NCBI GenBank assembly: GCA_945879115.1
Contig: CAMDUR010000006.1
Coordinates: 1 to 64,000, forward strand
Direction: 5' to 3'
Source: Polynucleobacter meluiroseus
GTDB taxonomy: Bacteria > Pseudomonadota > Gammaproteobacteria > Burkholderiales > Burkholderiaceae
Length of the DNA stretch: 64,000 nt
The position numbers and the translations under genes are program-made. The first letter of the stretch is position 1. Every line of letters begins with the position of its first letter. Under the pieces are notes generated by a model. The model made no database searches and was not told the DNA's origin. It saw only the letters and a list, made by a program, of their open reading frames with translations. Below, piece after piece: positions 9,393-18,085 of the stretch.

Positions 9393-10472
9393 ATGAAGCC
9401 AAGTATGAAAGCTAAGCTCGAGCAATTAGATGCTCGACTAGCAGAACTAAACTCTTTGTTGGTCCAAGAAGAAATTACAAAAGACATGGATCAGTACCGC
9501 AAACTCAATCGAGAGCATGCGGAGATCTCTCCCGTTGTGGAACAATTTCAATTATTCCAACAGGCAGAAGCAGATGAAAAAGCTGCCCTAGGTATGCAAA
9601 ATGATCCTGATATGAGAGATTTTGCAGATGATGAAATCAAAGATGCTCGTCTTCGCATGGAGAATATGCAGGCTGACCTACAACGCCTCTTACTACCCAA
9701 AGATCCTAACGATGATAAAAATATCTTTTTAGAAATCAGAGCTGGAACGGGCGGTGATGAAAGTGCTTTATTTGCAGCTGATCTTTTTAGAATGTATACC
9801 CGCTTCGCAGAACGCCAGCGCTGGCAGATAGAAATTGTAAGCGCTTCAGAATCAGATCTTGGTGGATACAAAGAAGTGATTCTTCGTGTAGTCGGGCAAG
9901 GTGCATTCTCTAAACTCAAGTTTGAATCAGGTGGGCATCGCGTACAACGAGTACCTCAAACCGAAACTCAAGGCCGTATCCATACTTCTGCATGTACTGT
10001 AGCTGTCATGCCAGAAGCTGATGCAATTAGTGATATTGAAATTAATCCTGCTGATTTAAGAATTGATACTTTTAGAGCTTCAGGTGCTGGTGGTCAACAC
10101 ATCAACAAAACAGACTCAGCTGTCCGTATCACTCACTTACCCACTGGAACAGTGGTTGAGTGTCAGGATGATCGCAGCCAACACCGCAATCGCGAACAAG
10201 CTATGAAGGTCCTAGTCTCACGCATCATGGATGCCAAGAGGCGTGCTGCCCATAATAAAGAAGCTGAGACTCGCAAGAGTTTAGTGGGCTCAGGTGATCG
10301 TAGTGACCGCATAAGAACCTATAATTTCCCACAAGGTCGTATCTCTGATCATCGTATCAACTTAACCCTTTATAAAATTGATGCGATGATGGATGGTGAT
10401 ATCCAAGAACTTCTCGGTGCGCTTGCTGCAGAGCATCAGGCAGAGTTGTTGGCATCTTTAGGTGATCTTTAA
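9393..10472 (+). CDS. prfA: Peptide chain release factor 1
   Basis: 359 residues, the normal length for RF1. It reads UAA and UAG stop codons and triggers peptidyl-tRNA hydrolysis. The GGQ motif is at residues 233-235, the same numbers as in E. coli, and the stop-codon-reading PxT tripeptide is present as PQT in [10 protein letters not shown]. The ATG abuts the hemA stop codon directly, so translation is likely coupled. The next gene, prmC, encodes the methyltransferase that modifies the GGQ glutamine, a functional pair. Confidence 0.97.
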   Translation: MKPSMKAKLEQLDARLAELNSLLVQEEITKDMDQYRKLNREHAEISPVVEQFQLFQQAEADEKAALGMQNDPDMRDFADDEIKDARLRMENMQADLQRLLLPKDPNDDKNIFLEIRAGTGGDESALFAADLFRMYTRFAERQRWQIEIVSASESDLGGYKEVILRVVGQGAFSKLKFESGGHRVQRVPQTETQGRIHTSACTVAVMPEADAISDIEINPADLRIDTFRASGAGGQHINKTDSAVRITHLPTGTVVECQDDRSQHRNREQAMKVLVSRIMDAKRRAAHNKEAETRKSLVGSGDRSDRIRTYNFPQGRISDHRINLTLYKIDAMMDGDIQELLGALAAEHQAELLASLGDL

Positions 10473-10478
10473 TTTTTT

Positions 10479-11336
10479 GTGAAATCGATCAAAGAACTTT
10501 TAAATAGCACATCTCTTAATAAGATTGACGCTCGGGTTTTATTAGGTCATCTTATTGAAGTTCATTTATGCTGGCCAAAGAGCGCCCTTATTAGCAAAGA
10601 CACGGATGAACTACCCGATCAAGTCATCAAAGCTTGGCATGAGTATGAACGTCGTCGCTTGGAAGGTGAGCCAGTTGCTTATATTTTAGGTTTTAAGAGT
10701 TTTTACAACATTGATCTTCAGGTGGCGCCTGGGGTTTTAATACCGCGCCCAGAAACCGAACTACTGGTCGAGATTGCGATTGCTCATATTCAGCAAATTT
10801 CAAATATTGAAAACAATCTGAATAGCAGCTCTAAGATTTTAGATCTTGGCACTGGTAGCGGGGCCATTGCTTTAGCTTTAGCCCACAACGTTCCTAATGC
10901 CTATGTTACTGCTGTTGATATAAGTCCGGATGCTTTGAAAATAGCCCAAAGCAATAGCCAACTACTTGGACTTAGTGATCGCTTAGAATTTCGCCATGGT
11001 AGCTGGCTTGAGCCTCTTCAAGCATCTTCACAATTTGATGTGATTGTGAGCAACCCACCCTATATAAAATCTGGTGATCCTCACCTTCGCGAGGGTGACC
11101 TGCGCTTTGAGCCTACTAATGCACTGACAGATCATGAGGATGGACTCAGCCCTTATAAGATCATTTTTAACCAATCTAAAGCTCATTTAGCGCCCAGGGG
11201 TCTGTTACTTGTTGAGCATGGTTACGACCAATCTCAGATACTCAAGCAATTATTAGAGTTGGAAGGGTATGAAGATATACAAACCCACTTTGACCTAGCG
11301 GGTATTTCTAGAGCGCTCAGTGCTAAGCTTAGTTAA
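10479..11336 (+). CDS. prmC: Release factor N5-glutamine methyltransferase
   Basis: 285 residues with a GTG start six bases after prfA. The N-terminal helical domain is followed by a SAM-binding Rossmann fold (motif DLGTGSGAIAL) and the catalytic NPPY at residues 192-195, which binds the glutamine side chain. It methylates the GGQ glutamine of RF1/RF2. The EGEPVAYILGFKSFYN segment is characteristic of HemK/PrmC. Part of the hemA-prfA-prmC unit. Confidence 0.95.
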   Translation: MKSIKELLNSTSLNKIDARVLLGHLIEVHLCWPKSALISKDTDELPDQVIKAWHEYERRRLEGEPVAYILGFKSFYNIDLQVAPGVLIPRPETELLVEIAIAHIQQISNIENNLNSSSKILDLGTGSGAIALALAHNVPNAYVTAVDISPDALKIAQSNSQLLGLSDRLEFRHGSWLEPLQASSQFDVIVSNPPYIKSGDPHLREGDLRFEPTNALTDHEDGLSPYKIIFNQSKAHLAPRGLLLVEHGYDQSQILKQLLELEGYEDIQTHFDLAGISRALSAKLS

Positions 11337-11364
11337 AATAGCAACTTATTCAAAAGGAAGCATC

Positions 11365-11673
11365 ATGGACGTTCAAACACAAATTAAAGAAATCGTTGAA
11401 GGCCACCCAGTGGTTTTATTTATGAAAGGTAACGCCAAATTTCCACAATGCGGCTTTTCTGGAAAAGCGATTCAAATTTTGCAGGCTTGTGGCGTTACTG
11501 AACCTCACACTATCAACGTTTTGGAAGATGAAGATATCCGCCACGGCATTAAAGAGTTTTCAAACTGGCCAACGATTCCTCAGTTATACGTTAACGGTGA
11601 ATTTATTGGTGGCTCAGACATCATGACTGAAATGTATCAAAGTGGTGAATTGCAACAAGTCATTAAAGCTTGA
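11365..11673 (+). CDS. grxD: Monothiol glutaredoxin, Grx4 type
   Basis: 102 residues. The monothiol active site CGFS starts at Cys29, and the glutathione-binding WPTIPQLYVNGEFIGGSDI segment is complete. These proteins bind a [2Fe-2S] cluster with glutathione and act with BolA proteins (one is at 46169) in Fe-S delivery. The frame opens 15 codons earlier inside prmC, but the ATG at 11365 has AAAGGAAG in front and gives the family N-terminus. It is 28 bases from the prmC stop and followed by a candidate terminator. Confidence 0.95.
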   Translation: MDVQTQIKEIVEGHPVVLFMKGNAKFPQCGFSGKAIQILQACGVTEPHTINVLEDEDIRHGIKEFSNWPTIPQLYVNGEFIGGSDIMTEMYQSGELQQVIKA

Positions 11674-11709
11674 TTAAGTTAATCATCAAGATAATAAATA
11701 AATAATTGA

Positions 11710-11734
11710 TGCTGGCTCATTTAAAGAGCTAGCA
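11710..11734 (+). terminator. Candidate terminator after grxD
   Basis: A nine-pair stem (TGCTGGCTC with GAGCTAGCA, one G-T pair) and a seven-base loop, followed by TTGGTTT. The T-tract is weak, so termination may be partial. Confidence 0.45.
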
Positions 11735-11752
11735 TTGGTTTAGCATATAGGC

Positions 11753-12955
11753 ATGGATACTTCTATTGCTTTTCTTCTTTTAGCCTTTTTTTGCCTTATT
11801 TCTATTGCCAGTCTTTTCTATGCTTGGAATCAAGGTCAAGCACGTGTTCGCGCTGAATCTGAATTAGATGCGGAACGAAGGATTAGTGCAGATAAATTAG
11901 CGGGCATTATGCAATCTGCTCAAGATGCTAAAACAACGCTATCCGATCAATTTAAAAATCTTGCTAATGACATATTAGAAGAAAAATCCAAACGTTTTGC
12001 TGAACAAAATCAACAAAACTTAGATACTCTTTTAAAACCTCTCCAAGAAAAGCTAACTGACTTCAGAAAACAAGTGGATGACACTTATCAATCAGAAGCC
12101 AGAGAGCGCTTTGCTCTGAAGCAAGAAGTAGAAAAACTTGCTGGTCTCAATATTAAAATGACCGATGAGACAAGAGCCCTTACCAACGCTCTTAAAGGCG
12201 AATCTAAAACCCAAGGTGATTGGGGGGAATTAGTTCTTGAAACCATTCTTGAAAACTCTGGCTTACGTAAAGGCGAAGAGTACTTAGTCCAAGATAGTCA
12301 TACCATTGATGATGGCTCACGTTTACAGCCTGACGTTGTGATTCGTTTACCTGAATCAAAACACCTGGTCATTGATAGTAAGGTTTCTATTACTGCTTAC
12401 ACTAGGTATATTCAGGCAGATGACGATGCCACCAAAACGGCTGAATTAAATAGCCATGTTTTATCTATCAAGCAACATATTCAGGGCTTATCAGCAAAAA
12501 ACTACCAAGATCTTTATGGTGTTGGTTCGATTGACTTTGTATTAATGTTCATTCCTATTGAACCTGCATTTTTAGCAGCCATGCGCCATGCGCCTGATAT
12601 CTACCAAGAGGCTCTTAAGAAAAACATCGTCATGGTGTGTCCAAGTACTTTACTAGCAACAGTTAGAACGGTTGCTCACCTCTGGCGGCAGGAACATCAA
12701 AATCGTAATGCTCAAGAAATCGCCCGTCAATGCGCGATGCTTTATGACAAGTTTGTTGGTTTTGTTGAAGACTTAGATAAGGTAGGGCAACGATTAGAGC
12801 AAGCGCAGGTCAGCTACGGTGATGCTATTGGCAAACTCAAGACCGGTCGTGGTAATTTAATTCGTACGGCTGAAAATGTTAAGAAATTAGGTGTGAAACC
12901 GAATAAATCATTGCCTACTAAGTTAACTGATGTTGCTGATGATGAGCTTGATTAA
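11753..12955 (+). CDS. rmuC: DNA recombination protein RmuC
   Basis: 400 residues. An N-terminal hydrophobic helix (about 3-22) anchors it, a long charged coiled coil follows (about 30-145), and the RmuC nuclease-like core (about 150-370) contains TQGDWGELVLETILENSGL and the VIDSKVSITAY segment, where the Asp and Lys are the presumed nuclease residues. RmuC limits recombination at inverted repeats. TAGCAT ends six bases before the ATG and there is only a minimal AGG, so initiation may be nearly leaderless. A strong bidirectional terminator follows. Confidence 0.92.
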   Translation: MDTSIAFLLLAFFCLISIASLFYAWNQGQARVRAESELDAERRISADKLAGIMQSAQDAKTTLSDQFKNLANDILEEKSKRFAEQNQQNLDTLLKPLQEKLTDFRKQVDDTYQSEARERFALKQEVEKLAGLNIKMTDETRALTNALKGESKTQGDWGELVLETILENSGLRKGEEYLVQDSHTIDDGSRLQPDVVIRLPESKHLVIDSKVSITAYTRYIQADDDATKTAELNSHVLSIKQHIQGLSAKNYQDLYGVGSIDFVLMFIPIEPAFLAAMRHAPDIYQEALKKNIVMVCPSTLLATVRTVAHLWRQEHQNRNAQEIARQCAMLYDKFVGFVEDLDKVGQRLEQAQVSYGDAIGKLKTGRGNLIRTAENVKKLGVKPNKSLPTKLTDVADDELD

Positions 12956-13001
12956 ATGGATAGTATTTTTATTTATTAATTACTGTTTACTTATCTGCAA
13001 T

Positions 13002-13037
13002 AAAAAACCCGCGTCATTTGCATGATGCGGGTTTTTT
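13002..13037. terminator. Bidirectional terminator between rmuC and phasin gene
   Basis: A 16-pair stem starting with six A and ending with six T, core ACCCGC/GCGGGT with one G-T pair and loop TTGC. It sits between two convergent genes and has a T-tract on both strands. Confidence 0.88.
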
Positions 13038-13075
13038 GTTTCATCAACCGAGGTTGATGTAAGTATTACTCTGAA

Positions 13076-13684
13076 TTACTTACGGCCACGTACTGTCTTT
13101 TTAACTGCTGTAGCACGTGTTGCTGGCTTAACAGCAGCTGATTTAGCTTGCTTAGCCAAACCTTGAATTGCTTCAACAGCTTGCTCTGCGTTTGCTTCTG
13201 CAGTTGCTACAGCTTCTTTAGCAGCAGCTTGAAACTGCTCGAAACCTTGCAATGATGTTGTTACTGATGTCTTTAGTGCATTAACAAATACATCTGAACC
13301 AGCTGGTGCGTTGGCTGCAAATGTGTTGACCCAGTTTTGGATACCAGCTTGAAAATGCTCTAATTGAGCTTCAGCAACTTCTGCTAACTCAACTTGACCT
13401 TCACGAACAATCTTAGCAACAGCGCGTTGATGAGCTGCTAATTTAGTTCCGATTGGTGCTAATGCATCGCTTTGTAGCAATGATGTAAAAGCTTGAGGAT
13501 CTTTAGCTGTTAATACTTGCTCTAAACCGTCTTGAGCTTCAGCAATAACTGTTTTAGTTGCTGTGAAATTAATGTCAGCTAATTCTTGTGAGCGCTCTAA
13601 AGCTTTTGTGCTCAAAGCAAATGCTGTGTTGAGGCTTTCGCCTTGGAATTCTGCGAATTTTGCTGTGATCTGGTCTTGGTTCAT
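13076..13684 (-). CDS. Phasin family protein (PHA granule associated)
   Basis: 202 residues, almost wholly helical and Ala/Glu-rich, with the phasin pattern LNTAFALSTKALERSQELADINF near the N-terminus and an Ala/Lys-rich basic C-terminal tail (PATRATAVKKTVRGRK) like those that touch DNA or the granule surface. Phasins coat polyhydroxyalkanoate granules. The frame could open at a TTG at 13696, but the ATG at 13682-13684 has GGAG six to seven bases before it. A good promoter (13747-13774) and a dyad at the predicted start of transcription lie upstream. Confidence 0.9.
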   Translation of the reverse strand: MNQDQITAKFAEFQGESLNTAFALSTKALERSQELADINFTATKTVIAEAQDGLEQVLTAKDPQAFTSLLQSDALAPIGTKLAAHQRAVAKIVREGQVELAEVAEAQLEHFQAGIQNWVNTFAANAPAGSDVFVNALKTSVTTSLQGFEQFQAAAKEAVATAEANAEQAVEAIQGLAKQAKSAAVKPATRATAVKKTVRGRK

Positions 13685-13715
13685 GTTTTTCTCCAAAAAG
13701 ATTAATTAATAAGAT

Positions 13716-13738
13716 TGCAGCACCTATATTGCGCTGCA
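13716..13738 (-). promoter_or_regulatory. Dyad TGCAGC-N11-GCTGCA at the phasin transcription start
   Basis: Perfect six-base arms (13716-13721 and 13733-13738) lie just downstream of the -10 box, overlapping the expected +1. The position suits a repressor. PhaR-type regulators bind TGC/GCA-rich dyads upstream of phasin genes, so PhaR is a plausible but untested ligand. Confidence 0.4.
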
Positions 13739-13746
13739 CAAACTCT

Positions 13747-13774
13747 ATTTTAGGGAAAACAAATGACATTTCAA
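13747..13774 (-). promoter_or_regulatory. Sigma-70-type promoter of the phasin gene
   Basis: On the minus strand TTGAAA (13774-13769) is separated by 16 bases from TAAAAT (13752-13747), putting the start of transcription near 13740 and giving a leader of about 55 bases. Confidence 0.6.
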
Positions 13775-13901
13775 GCTATTTTTGTTGCATTGCGTCAAAT
13801 ATAGCGGTTTTCTCACAATGAGAAATTACTTCTATGACTTATAAGGGATTTTTATTTGCTTGATCTGATGATCTAGAGGCCAGCTGTTACTAAGAAAGCT
13901 T

Positions 13902-13975
13902 TGGTGCCCCCTGACAGAATCGAACTGCCAACCCATGATTACAAGTCAAGTGTTATACCATTTAACTAAGGGGGC
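13902..13975 (-). tRNA. tRNA-Thr (anticodon TGT)
   Basis: 74 bases including an encoded CCA. The acceptor stem GCCCCCT/AGGGGGC is perfect, the D stem is GTTA/TAAC, the T arm carries TTCGATT, and the anticodon loop CTTGTAA reads TGT. The anticodon stem (CTTGA/TCATG) has one T-T mismatch at its second pair, and the D and T stems are unusually AU-rich. It lies in the 340-base gap between the phasin gene and sspB; apart from this tRNA and the phasin promoter I see nothing else in that gap. Confidence 0.9.
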
Positions 13976-14024
13976 TAACTTCTTACAGCTAATACTTTTT
14001 TACTACTAAGCCCAATATTCTAAC

Positions 14025-14459
14025 TTATTTCACTAGCTTTAGGCTAGGCTTGCCTTTAGAAATAGGTCTGTTTGTCTGTGCATTTACATCAGAATTAATT
14101 CCATTGTCAGAGGTGGAATCTACACCTGTGGGTTTTGATTCTATTTTCTCAACAGGGAAAGACATGCCTTGTCCATTTTCTTTGGCGTAGATCGCCATGA
14201 CACTAGCAATGGGCACATGAATATCTCTTGGTACACCTGCAAATCGCGCCTGAAGGCTGATCCAGTCATTGTCTAATGAGAGACTCTGACAAGCATCAGG
14301 ACTAATATTTAAAACAATTTCATTGTTATTAACGTAGTCCATTGGAACTTGAACTTTATCAGTCACAAATACTGCAATGTAAGGCGTAAAACCATAATCC
14401 ACGCACCACTGATGTAGTGCGCGGATTAAGTAAGGTTTGTTACTGGGAGCCTCGCTCAT
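14025..14459 (-). CDS. sspB: ClpXP protease specificity-enhancing factor SspB
   Basis: 144 residues. The conserved KPYLIRALHQWCVDYGFTPYI start and the NISPDACQSLSLDNDWISLQARFAGVPRDI block define the SspB fold that binds ssrA tags; the C-terminal flexible tail ends in KPSLKLVK, matching the short ClpX-binding peptide of SspB proteins. It delivers ssrA-tagged substrates to ClpXP. A GTG at 14466-14468 could add three residues; the ATG is the usual start. It follows sspA on the same strand by under 30 bases. Confidence 0.92.
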   Translation of the reverse strand: MSEAPSNKPYLIRALHQWCVDYGFTPYIAVFVTDKVQVPMDYVNNNEIVLNISPDACQSLSLDNDWISLQARFAGVPRDIHVPIASVMAIYAKENGQGMSFPVEKIESKPTGVDSTSDNGINSDVNAQTNRPISKGKPSLKLVK

Positions 14460-14485
14460 GAAGTCCACAAATATAGGCCGCTAGA

Positions 14486-15097
14486 TTAGCGACGCATCAC
14501 CTTTTCTGAAGGTGTCAGTGCTTCAATATAAGCAGGACGACTAAAAATACGCTCAGCGTATTTCATGAGAGGCGCAGCATTGCGAGACAAGTCAATGCCG
14601 TAATGCTCTAAACGCCATAGTAATGGCGCAATTGCTACATCAAGCATTGAAAAGTCATCACCCAACATGTATTTGTTCTTAATGAAAATTGGTGCTAACT
14701 GTGTCAAACGATCACGAATTGCTAAACGTGCTTTTTCATGATTCTTCTCTGCAGCTTTGCCTTTTTCATTCTCTAAAGTTAATACGTGAATGAAAAGCTC
14801 TTTTTCAAAATTGAATAAGAACAAACGAGCGCGTGCACGAGCAACTGGATCGGGCGGCATCAATTGAGGATGTGGAAAGCGCTCATCAATATATTCATTG
14901 ATGATATTTGACTCATAAAGAATCAAATCACGTTCGACCAAAATAGGCACTTGACCGTAAGGGTTCATGACTGAAATATCTTCTGGCTTATTAAAGAGAT
15001 CCACATCGCGGATCTCAAAGTCCATACCTTTTTCAAACAAAACCAAACGACAACGTTGAGAGAACGGACAGTTAGTGCCCGAATATAAAACCATCAT
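14486..15097 (-). CDS. sspA: Stringent starvation protein A (GST-fold)
   Basis: 203 residues with an N-terminal thioredoxin-like domain (SGTNCPFSQRCRLVLFEKGMDF) and a C-terminal GST helical domain (FSMLDVAIAPLLWRLEHYGIDL). SspA binds RNA polymerase and helps stationary-phase and stress transcription. It lies 21 bases downstream of petC and directly before sspB, the usual petABC-sspA-sspB order in betaproteobacteria. GGAG is placed upstream of two adjacent ATGs; the first is used here. Confidence 0.9.
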   Translation of the reverse strand: MMVLYSGTNCPFSQRCRLVLFEKGMDFEIRDVDLFNKPEDISVMNPYGQVPILVERDLILYESNIINEYIDERFPHPQLMPPDPVARARARLFLFNFEKELFIHVLTLENEKGKAAEKNHEKARLAIRDRLTQLAPIFIKNKYMLGDDFSMLDVAIAPLLWRLEHYGIDLSRNAAPLMKYAERIFSRPAYIEALTPSEKVMRR

Positions 15098-15118
15098 AGG
15101 GTCAATCTCCTAATTATT

Positions 15119-15874
15119 TTAGTGGATGTCTTTCCAGTAAGACTTATTCAAACCCCAAGCCAATACTGTAAATACTGCTAAGAACATCAATACCCAAACG
15201 CCCAAACGCTTACGATCCAACTGCGCAGGCTCACCCATCCACTGGAGATAAGCAACCAAATCACCCATAGCATCATCAAACTCTTGCGGTTTCAATTTGC
15301 CAGGAGTTACTTGTTCAAAACCCTTGAACACATGAACCGTTTTAGTAGCGTCATGCGGATCTTTTTCATCAACATACTTGGCTGTTCGAACGCCTTGTAA
15401 TTCCCACAACACGTGAGGCATACCAACGTTGGGGAAGGCTATGTTATTCCAACCCGTCGCTTTGGTATCGTCTTTATAAAAAGTACGTAGATAAGTGTAG
15501 AGATAATCAACACCTCTAGAACGAGCAATCACCGATAGGTCAGGTGGCATTGCACCAAACCATGCTTTTGCATCTTTTGGTGATACTGATACTTTCATCA
15601 AATCACCAATCTTCTCGCCGCTGAACAATAAGTTCTGTTTGATCTGCTCATCAGTTAAACCAATATCGCGTAAACGGTTGTAACGCATGCTCACTGCTCC
15701 GTGGCAGTTTAAGCAATAGTTAACAAATAACTTAGCACCGTTTTGAAGGGCTGCCTCATTATGTACACGCTTAGGTGCAGAGTCTAAAGGAGCAGCGCCA
15801 CCTGCAGCTTGTACTGAACTCATAGCAGCAACAAGAGCTAAGCTACCAAGAAGCTTCAATAATAATTTTTTCAT
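15119..15874 (-). CDS. petC: Cytochrome c1 of the bc1 complex
   Basis: 251 residues. A signal peptide (about 1-23) is followed by the haem c motif CLNCH at residues 54-58, an axial Met region (GAMPPDLSVIARSRG), and a single C-terminal anchor helix (VWVLMFLAVFTVLAWGL). It passes electrons from the Rieske centre to soluble cytochrome c in the periplasm. It is third gene of petA-petB-petC with a 29-base gap after petB. Confidence 0.95.
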   Translation of the reverse strand: MKKLLLKLLGSLALVAAMSSVQAAGGAAPLDSAPKRVHNEAALQNGAKLFVNYCLNCHGAVSMRYNRLRDIGLTDEQIKQNLLFSGEKIGDLMKVSVSPKDAKAWFGAMPPDLSVIARSRGVDYLYTYLRTFYKDDTKATGWNNIAFPNVGMPHVLWELQGVRTAKYVDEKDPHDATKTVHVFKGFEQVTPGKLKPQEFDDAMGDLVAYLQWMGEPAQLDRKRLGVWVLMFLAVFTVLAWGLNKSYWKDIH

Positions 15875-15903
15875 TTTCTTATTTCCTTAATGGGAGCCAG
15901 TTA

Positions 15904-17304
15904 TCAATGCGCAACAAAAGTAACGCGTTTTGGAACTTGCTTAAATTCACCCATCTTGCTCCACCAAGGCATTGCCAAGAAGAAACCAAAGTAAATCAAA
16001 GTACCGATCTGAGAAACCTTCTCACCAACTGGTGATGGCGCTTGAATACCTAAGTAACCCAAAATAACGAAAGTCACCACAAAAACACCATAGATGTATT
16101 TATGAAACTGTGGGCGATAACGAATAGATTTAACTGGTGAGTTATCTAACCATGGCAAGAAGAAGAAAATGACTACTGAACCACCCATGACCATCACACC
16201 CCAGAACTTGGCGTCTAGCAAGTAGAAGGTAGCGGCTAAGACTACCAAGATGCCAGCATATTTAATCTGCTGCTTCTTATCTTTTGTTTGACGAATCAAT
16301 AAACCAAGCAACACAGCTGCAAAGATCCACATCGGAATCATGAACTCGGAAGTAACAGCACGCAACATAGAGTAGAACGGTGTGAAATACCAAACCGGTG
16401 CAATGTGCAGAGGTGTCTTCAACGGATCTGCTGGTATGAAATTATTGAACTCTAAGAAGTAACCATTCATCTCAGGTGCAAAGAACACAATAAATGCGAA
16501 GATCATCAAGAAAATTCCAACGCTCATCACATCATGTACTGTGTAATAAGGATGGAATGGAATACCATCAAGAGGTACCCCTTTTTCATCAACAGTTTCT
16601 TTGATCTCTACGCCATCAGGATTATTTGAACCTACTTCATGAAGTGCCACGATATGAGCTGCAACTAGACCGATTAAAACTAGTGGTAAAGCGATCACGT
16701 GGAATGAGAAGAAACGATTCAGAGTTGCATCGCCAACGACATAGTCACCACGAATCCATAATGACAAATCTGGACCCACCAATGGGATCGCAGCAAACAA
16801 GTTAACAATCACTTGAGCGCCCCAATATGACATCTGACCCCATGGTAATAAATAACCCATGAAAGCTTCAGCCATCAAGCAGAGGAAAATTGCACAACCA
16901 AAGACCCAAACCAATTCGCGTGGTTTGCGGTATGAACCGTAAATCAAACCACGGAACATATGCATGTAAACAACAACGAAGAACATCGAAGCGCCAGTTG
17001 AATGCATATAACGCACCAACCAGCCCCATGGTACTTCGCGCATGATGTATTCAACAGACTCAAATGCTTTTTCAGCATCTGGCTTGTAGTGCATCGCTAA
17101 GAAAATTCCAGTGATGATTTGAAGGGCCAAAACTAAAATAGCTAAAGCGCCAAAAATGTAAAAGAAATTTAAATTCTTTGGAGCGTAGTATTTCGTTAAG
17201 TGAGCTTCAATCGTTGACGTTAGGGGAAAACGAGAATCCACCCAAGCCAATAATTTTGTTCCGCGTGTTGCGTTTGCTGGAACTTCTTTTTCATGAAAAG
17301 CCAT
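15904..17304 (-). CDS. petB: Cytochrome b of the bc1 complex
   Basis: 466 residues, a full-length fused cytochrome b with about eight to nine membrane helices. The b-haem histidine helices (VRYMHSTGASMFFVVVYMHMFRG and FHVIALPLVLIGLVAAHIVALH) and the Qo-site PEWY-type segment, here as PVWY in IAPVWYFTPFY, are seen. It carries haems bL and bH and both quinone sites. It starts 11 bases after petA. The PVWY in place of PEWY is worth noting but may be the family norm for this lineage. Confidence 0.95.
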   Translation of the reverse strand: MAFHEKEVPANATRGTKLLAWVDSRFPLTSTIEAHLTKYYAPKNLNFFYIFGALAILVLALQIITGIFLAMHYKPDAEKAFESVEYIMREVPWGWLVRYMHSTGASMFFVVVYMHMFRGLIYGSYRKPRELVWVFGCAIFLCLMAEAFMGYLLPWGQMSYWGAQVIVNLFAAIPLVGPDLSLWIRGDYVVGDATLNRFFSFHVIALPLVLIGLVAAHIVALHEVGSNNPDGVEIKETVDEKGVPLDGIPFHPYYTVHDVMSVGIFLMIFAFIVFFAPEMNGYFLEFNNFIPADPLKTPLHIAPVWYFTPFYSMLRAVTSEFMIPMWIFAAVLLGLLIRQTKDKKQQIKYAGILVVLAATFYLLDAKFWGVMVMGGSVVIFFFLPWLDNSPVKSIRYRPQFHKYIYGVFVVTFVILGYLGIQAPSPVGEKVSQIGTLIYFGFFLAMPWWSKMGEFKQVPKRVTFVAH

Positions 17305-17315
17305 GTTTGAACCCC

Positions 17316-17915
17316 TTACGCTTTCTTGTCTTCACCGATGATCAACATAGTGTCACTCACGTACATATGAGGTGGCACTTCCAGGTTATCAGGCGCAGGT
17401 TTGTTTTTAAATACACGACCAGCCAAATCAAATGTTGAACCATGACATGGGCATAAGAAGCCGCCTGTCCAGTTGTCTGGCAATGATGGCTGTGAGCCAG
17501 TTTCAAACTTAGTGATTGGTGAACAACCTAAGTGTGAACAAATACCAACTGCTACTAAGTACTCAGGTTTGATAGAACGGTGTTGATTTTGTGCGTACTC
17601 AGGCGTCAAATCTTTAGGATTGCGCGCTGATTTTGGATCTGCCAAATCACCCTCAACAGTAGCTAATGAGGCCAACATTTCTGGTGTACGGCGAACAATC
17701 CAAACTGGCTTGCCACGCCACTCAACTGTGCGCATCTCGCCAGGTTGCATACCTGCGATATCGATCTCTACTGAAGCGCCTGCTGCTTTAGCTTTTTCTG
17801 ATGGCGCAAATGTGCTAACTAACGGTAACGCAACTGCTGCTGCGCCGGCACCACCAACAACAGAAGTTGCAATAAGCCATTTACGACGGCTCTTATCCAT
17901 GGTTTGTTCACTCAT
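17316..17915 (-). CDS. petA: Rieske iron-sulfur subunit of the bc1 complex
   Basis: 199 residues. An N-terminal twin-arginine signal-anchor (DKSRRKWLIATSVVGG) precedes the Rieske fold with CSHLGC and CPCHGS, whose two Cys and two His bind the [2Fe-2S] cluster. Export would use the Tat system encoded at 35-36.7 kb. The frame runs 30 codons further upstream, but the ATG at 17913-17915 gives the family start. First gene of petABC; a TATAAT box is at 17962-17967 on this strand. Confidence 0.95.
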   Translation of the reverse strand: MSEQTMDKSRRKWLIATSVVGGAGAAAVALPLVSTFAPSEKAKAAGASVEIDIAGMQPGEMRTVEWRGKPVWIVRRTPEMLASLATVEGDLADPKSARNPKDLTPEYAQNQHRSIKPEYLVAVGICSHLGCSPITKFETGSQPSLPDNWTGGFLCPCHGSTFDLAGRVFKNKPAPDNLEVPPHMYVSDTMLIIGEDKKA

Positions 17916-17961
17916 TACTCGTTTTCCCTTAGAAATGCTATTTTTTTCAAGTAAAGACGAG

Positions 17962-17967
17962 ATTATA
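17962..17967 (-). promoter_or_regulatory. Candidate -10 box of the petABC operon
   Basis: A perfect TATAAT on the minus strand, about 47 bases before the petA ATG. No good -35 hexamer is visible at 16-18 bases, so this is only moderately supported. Confidence 0.35.
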
Positions 17968-18085
17968 GCTAAACCGAGCACACGAATTAAAGCCCATTGA
18001 GTCAAAAAAGAGCTAAATAGATAAAAAAGACATGAACTTACTGAGGCTTACTTCAATAAATGCCTCCCAGGCAGAGGTTTGATGT

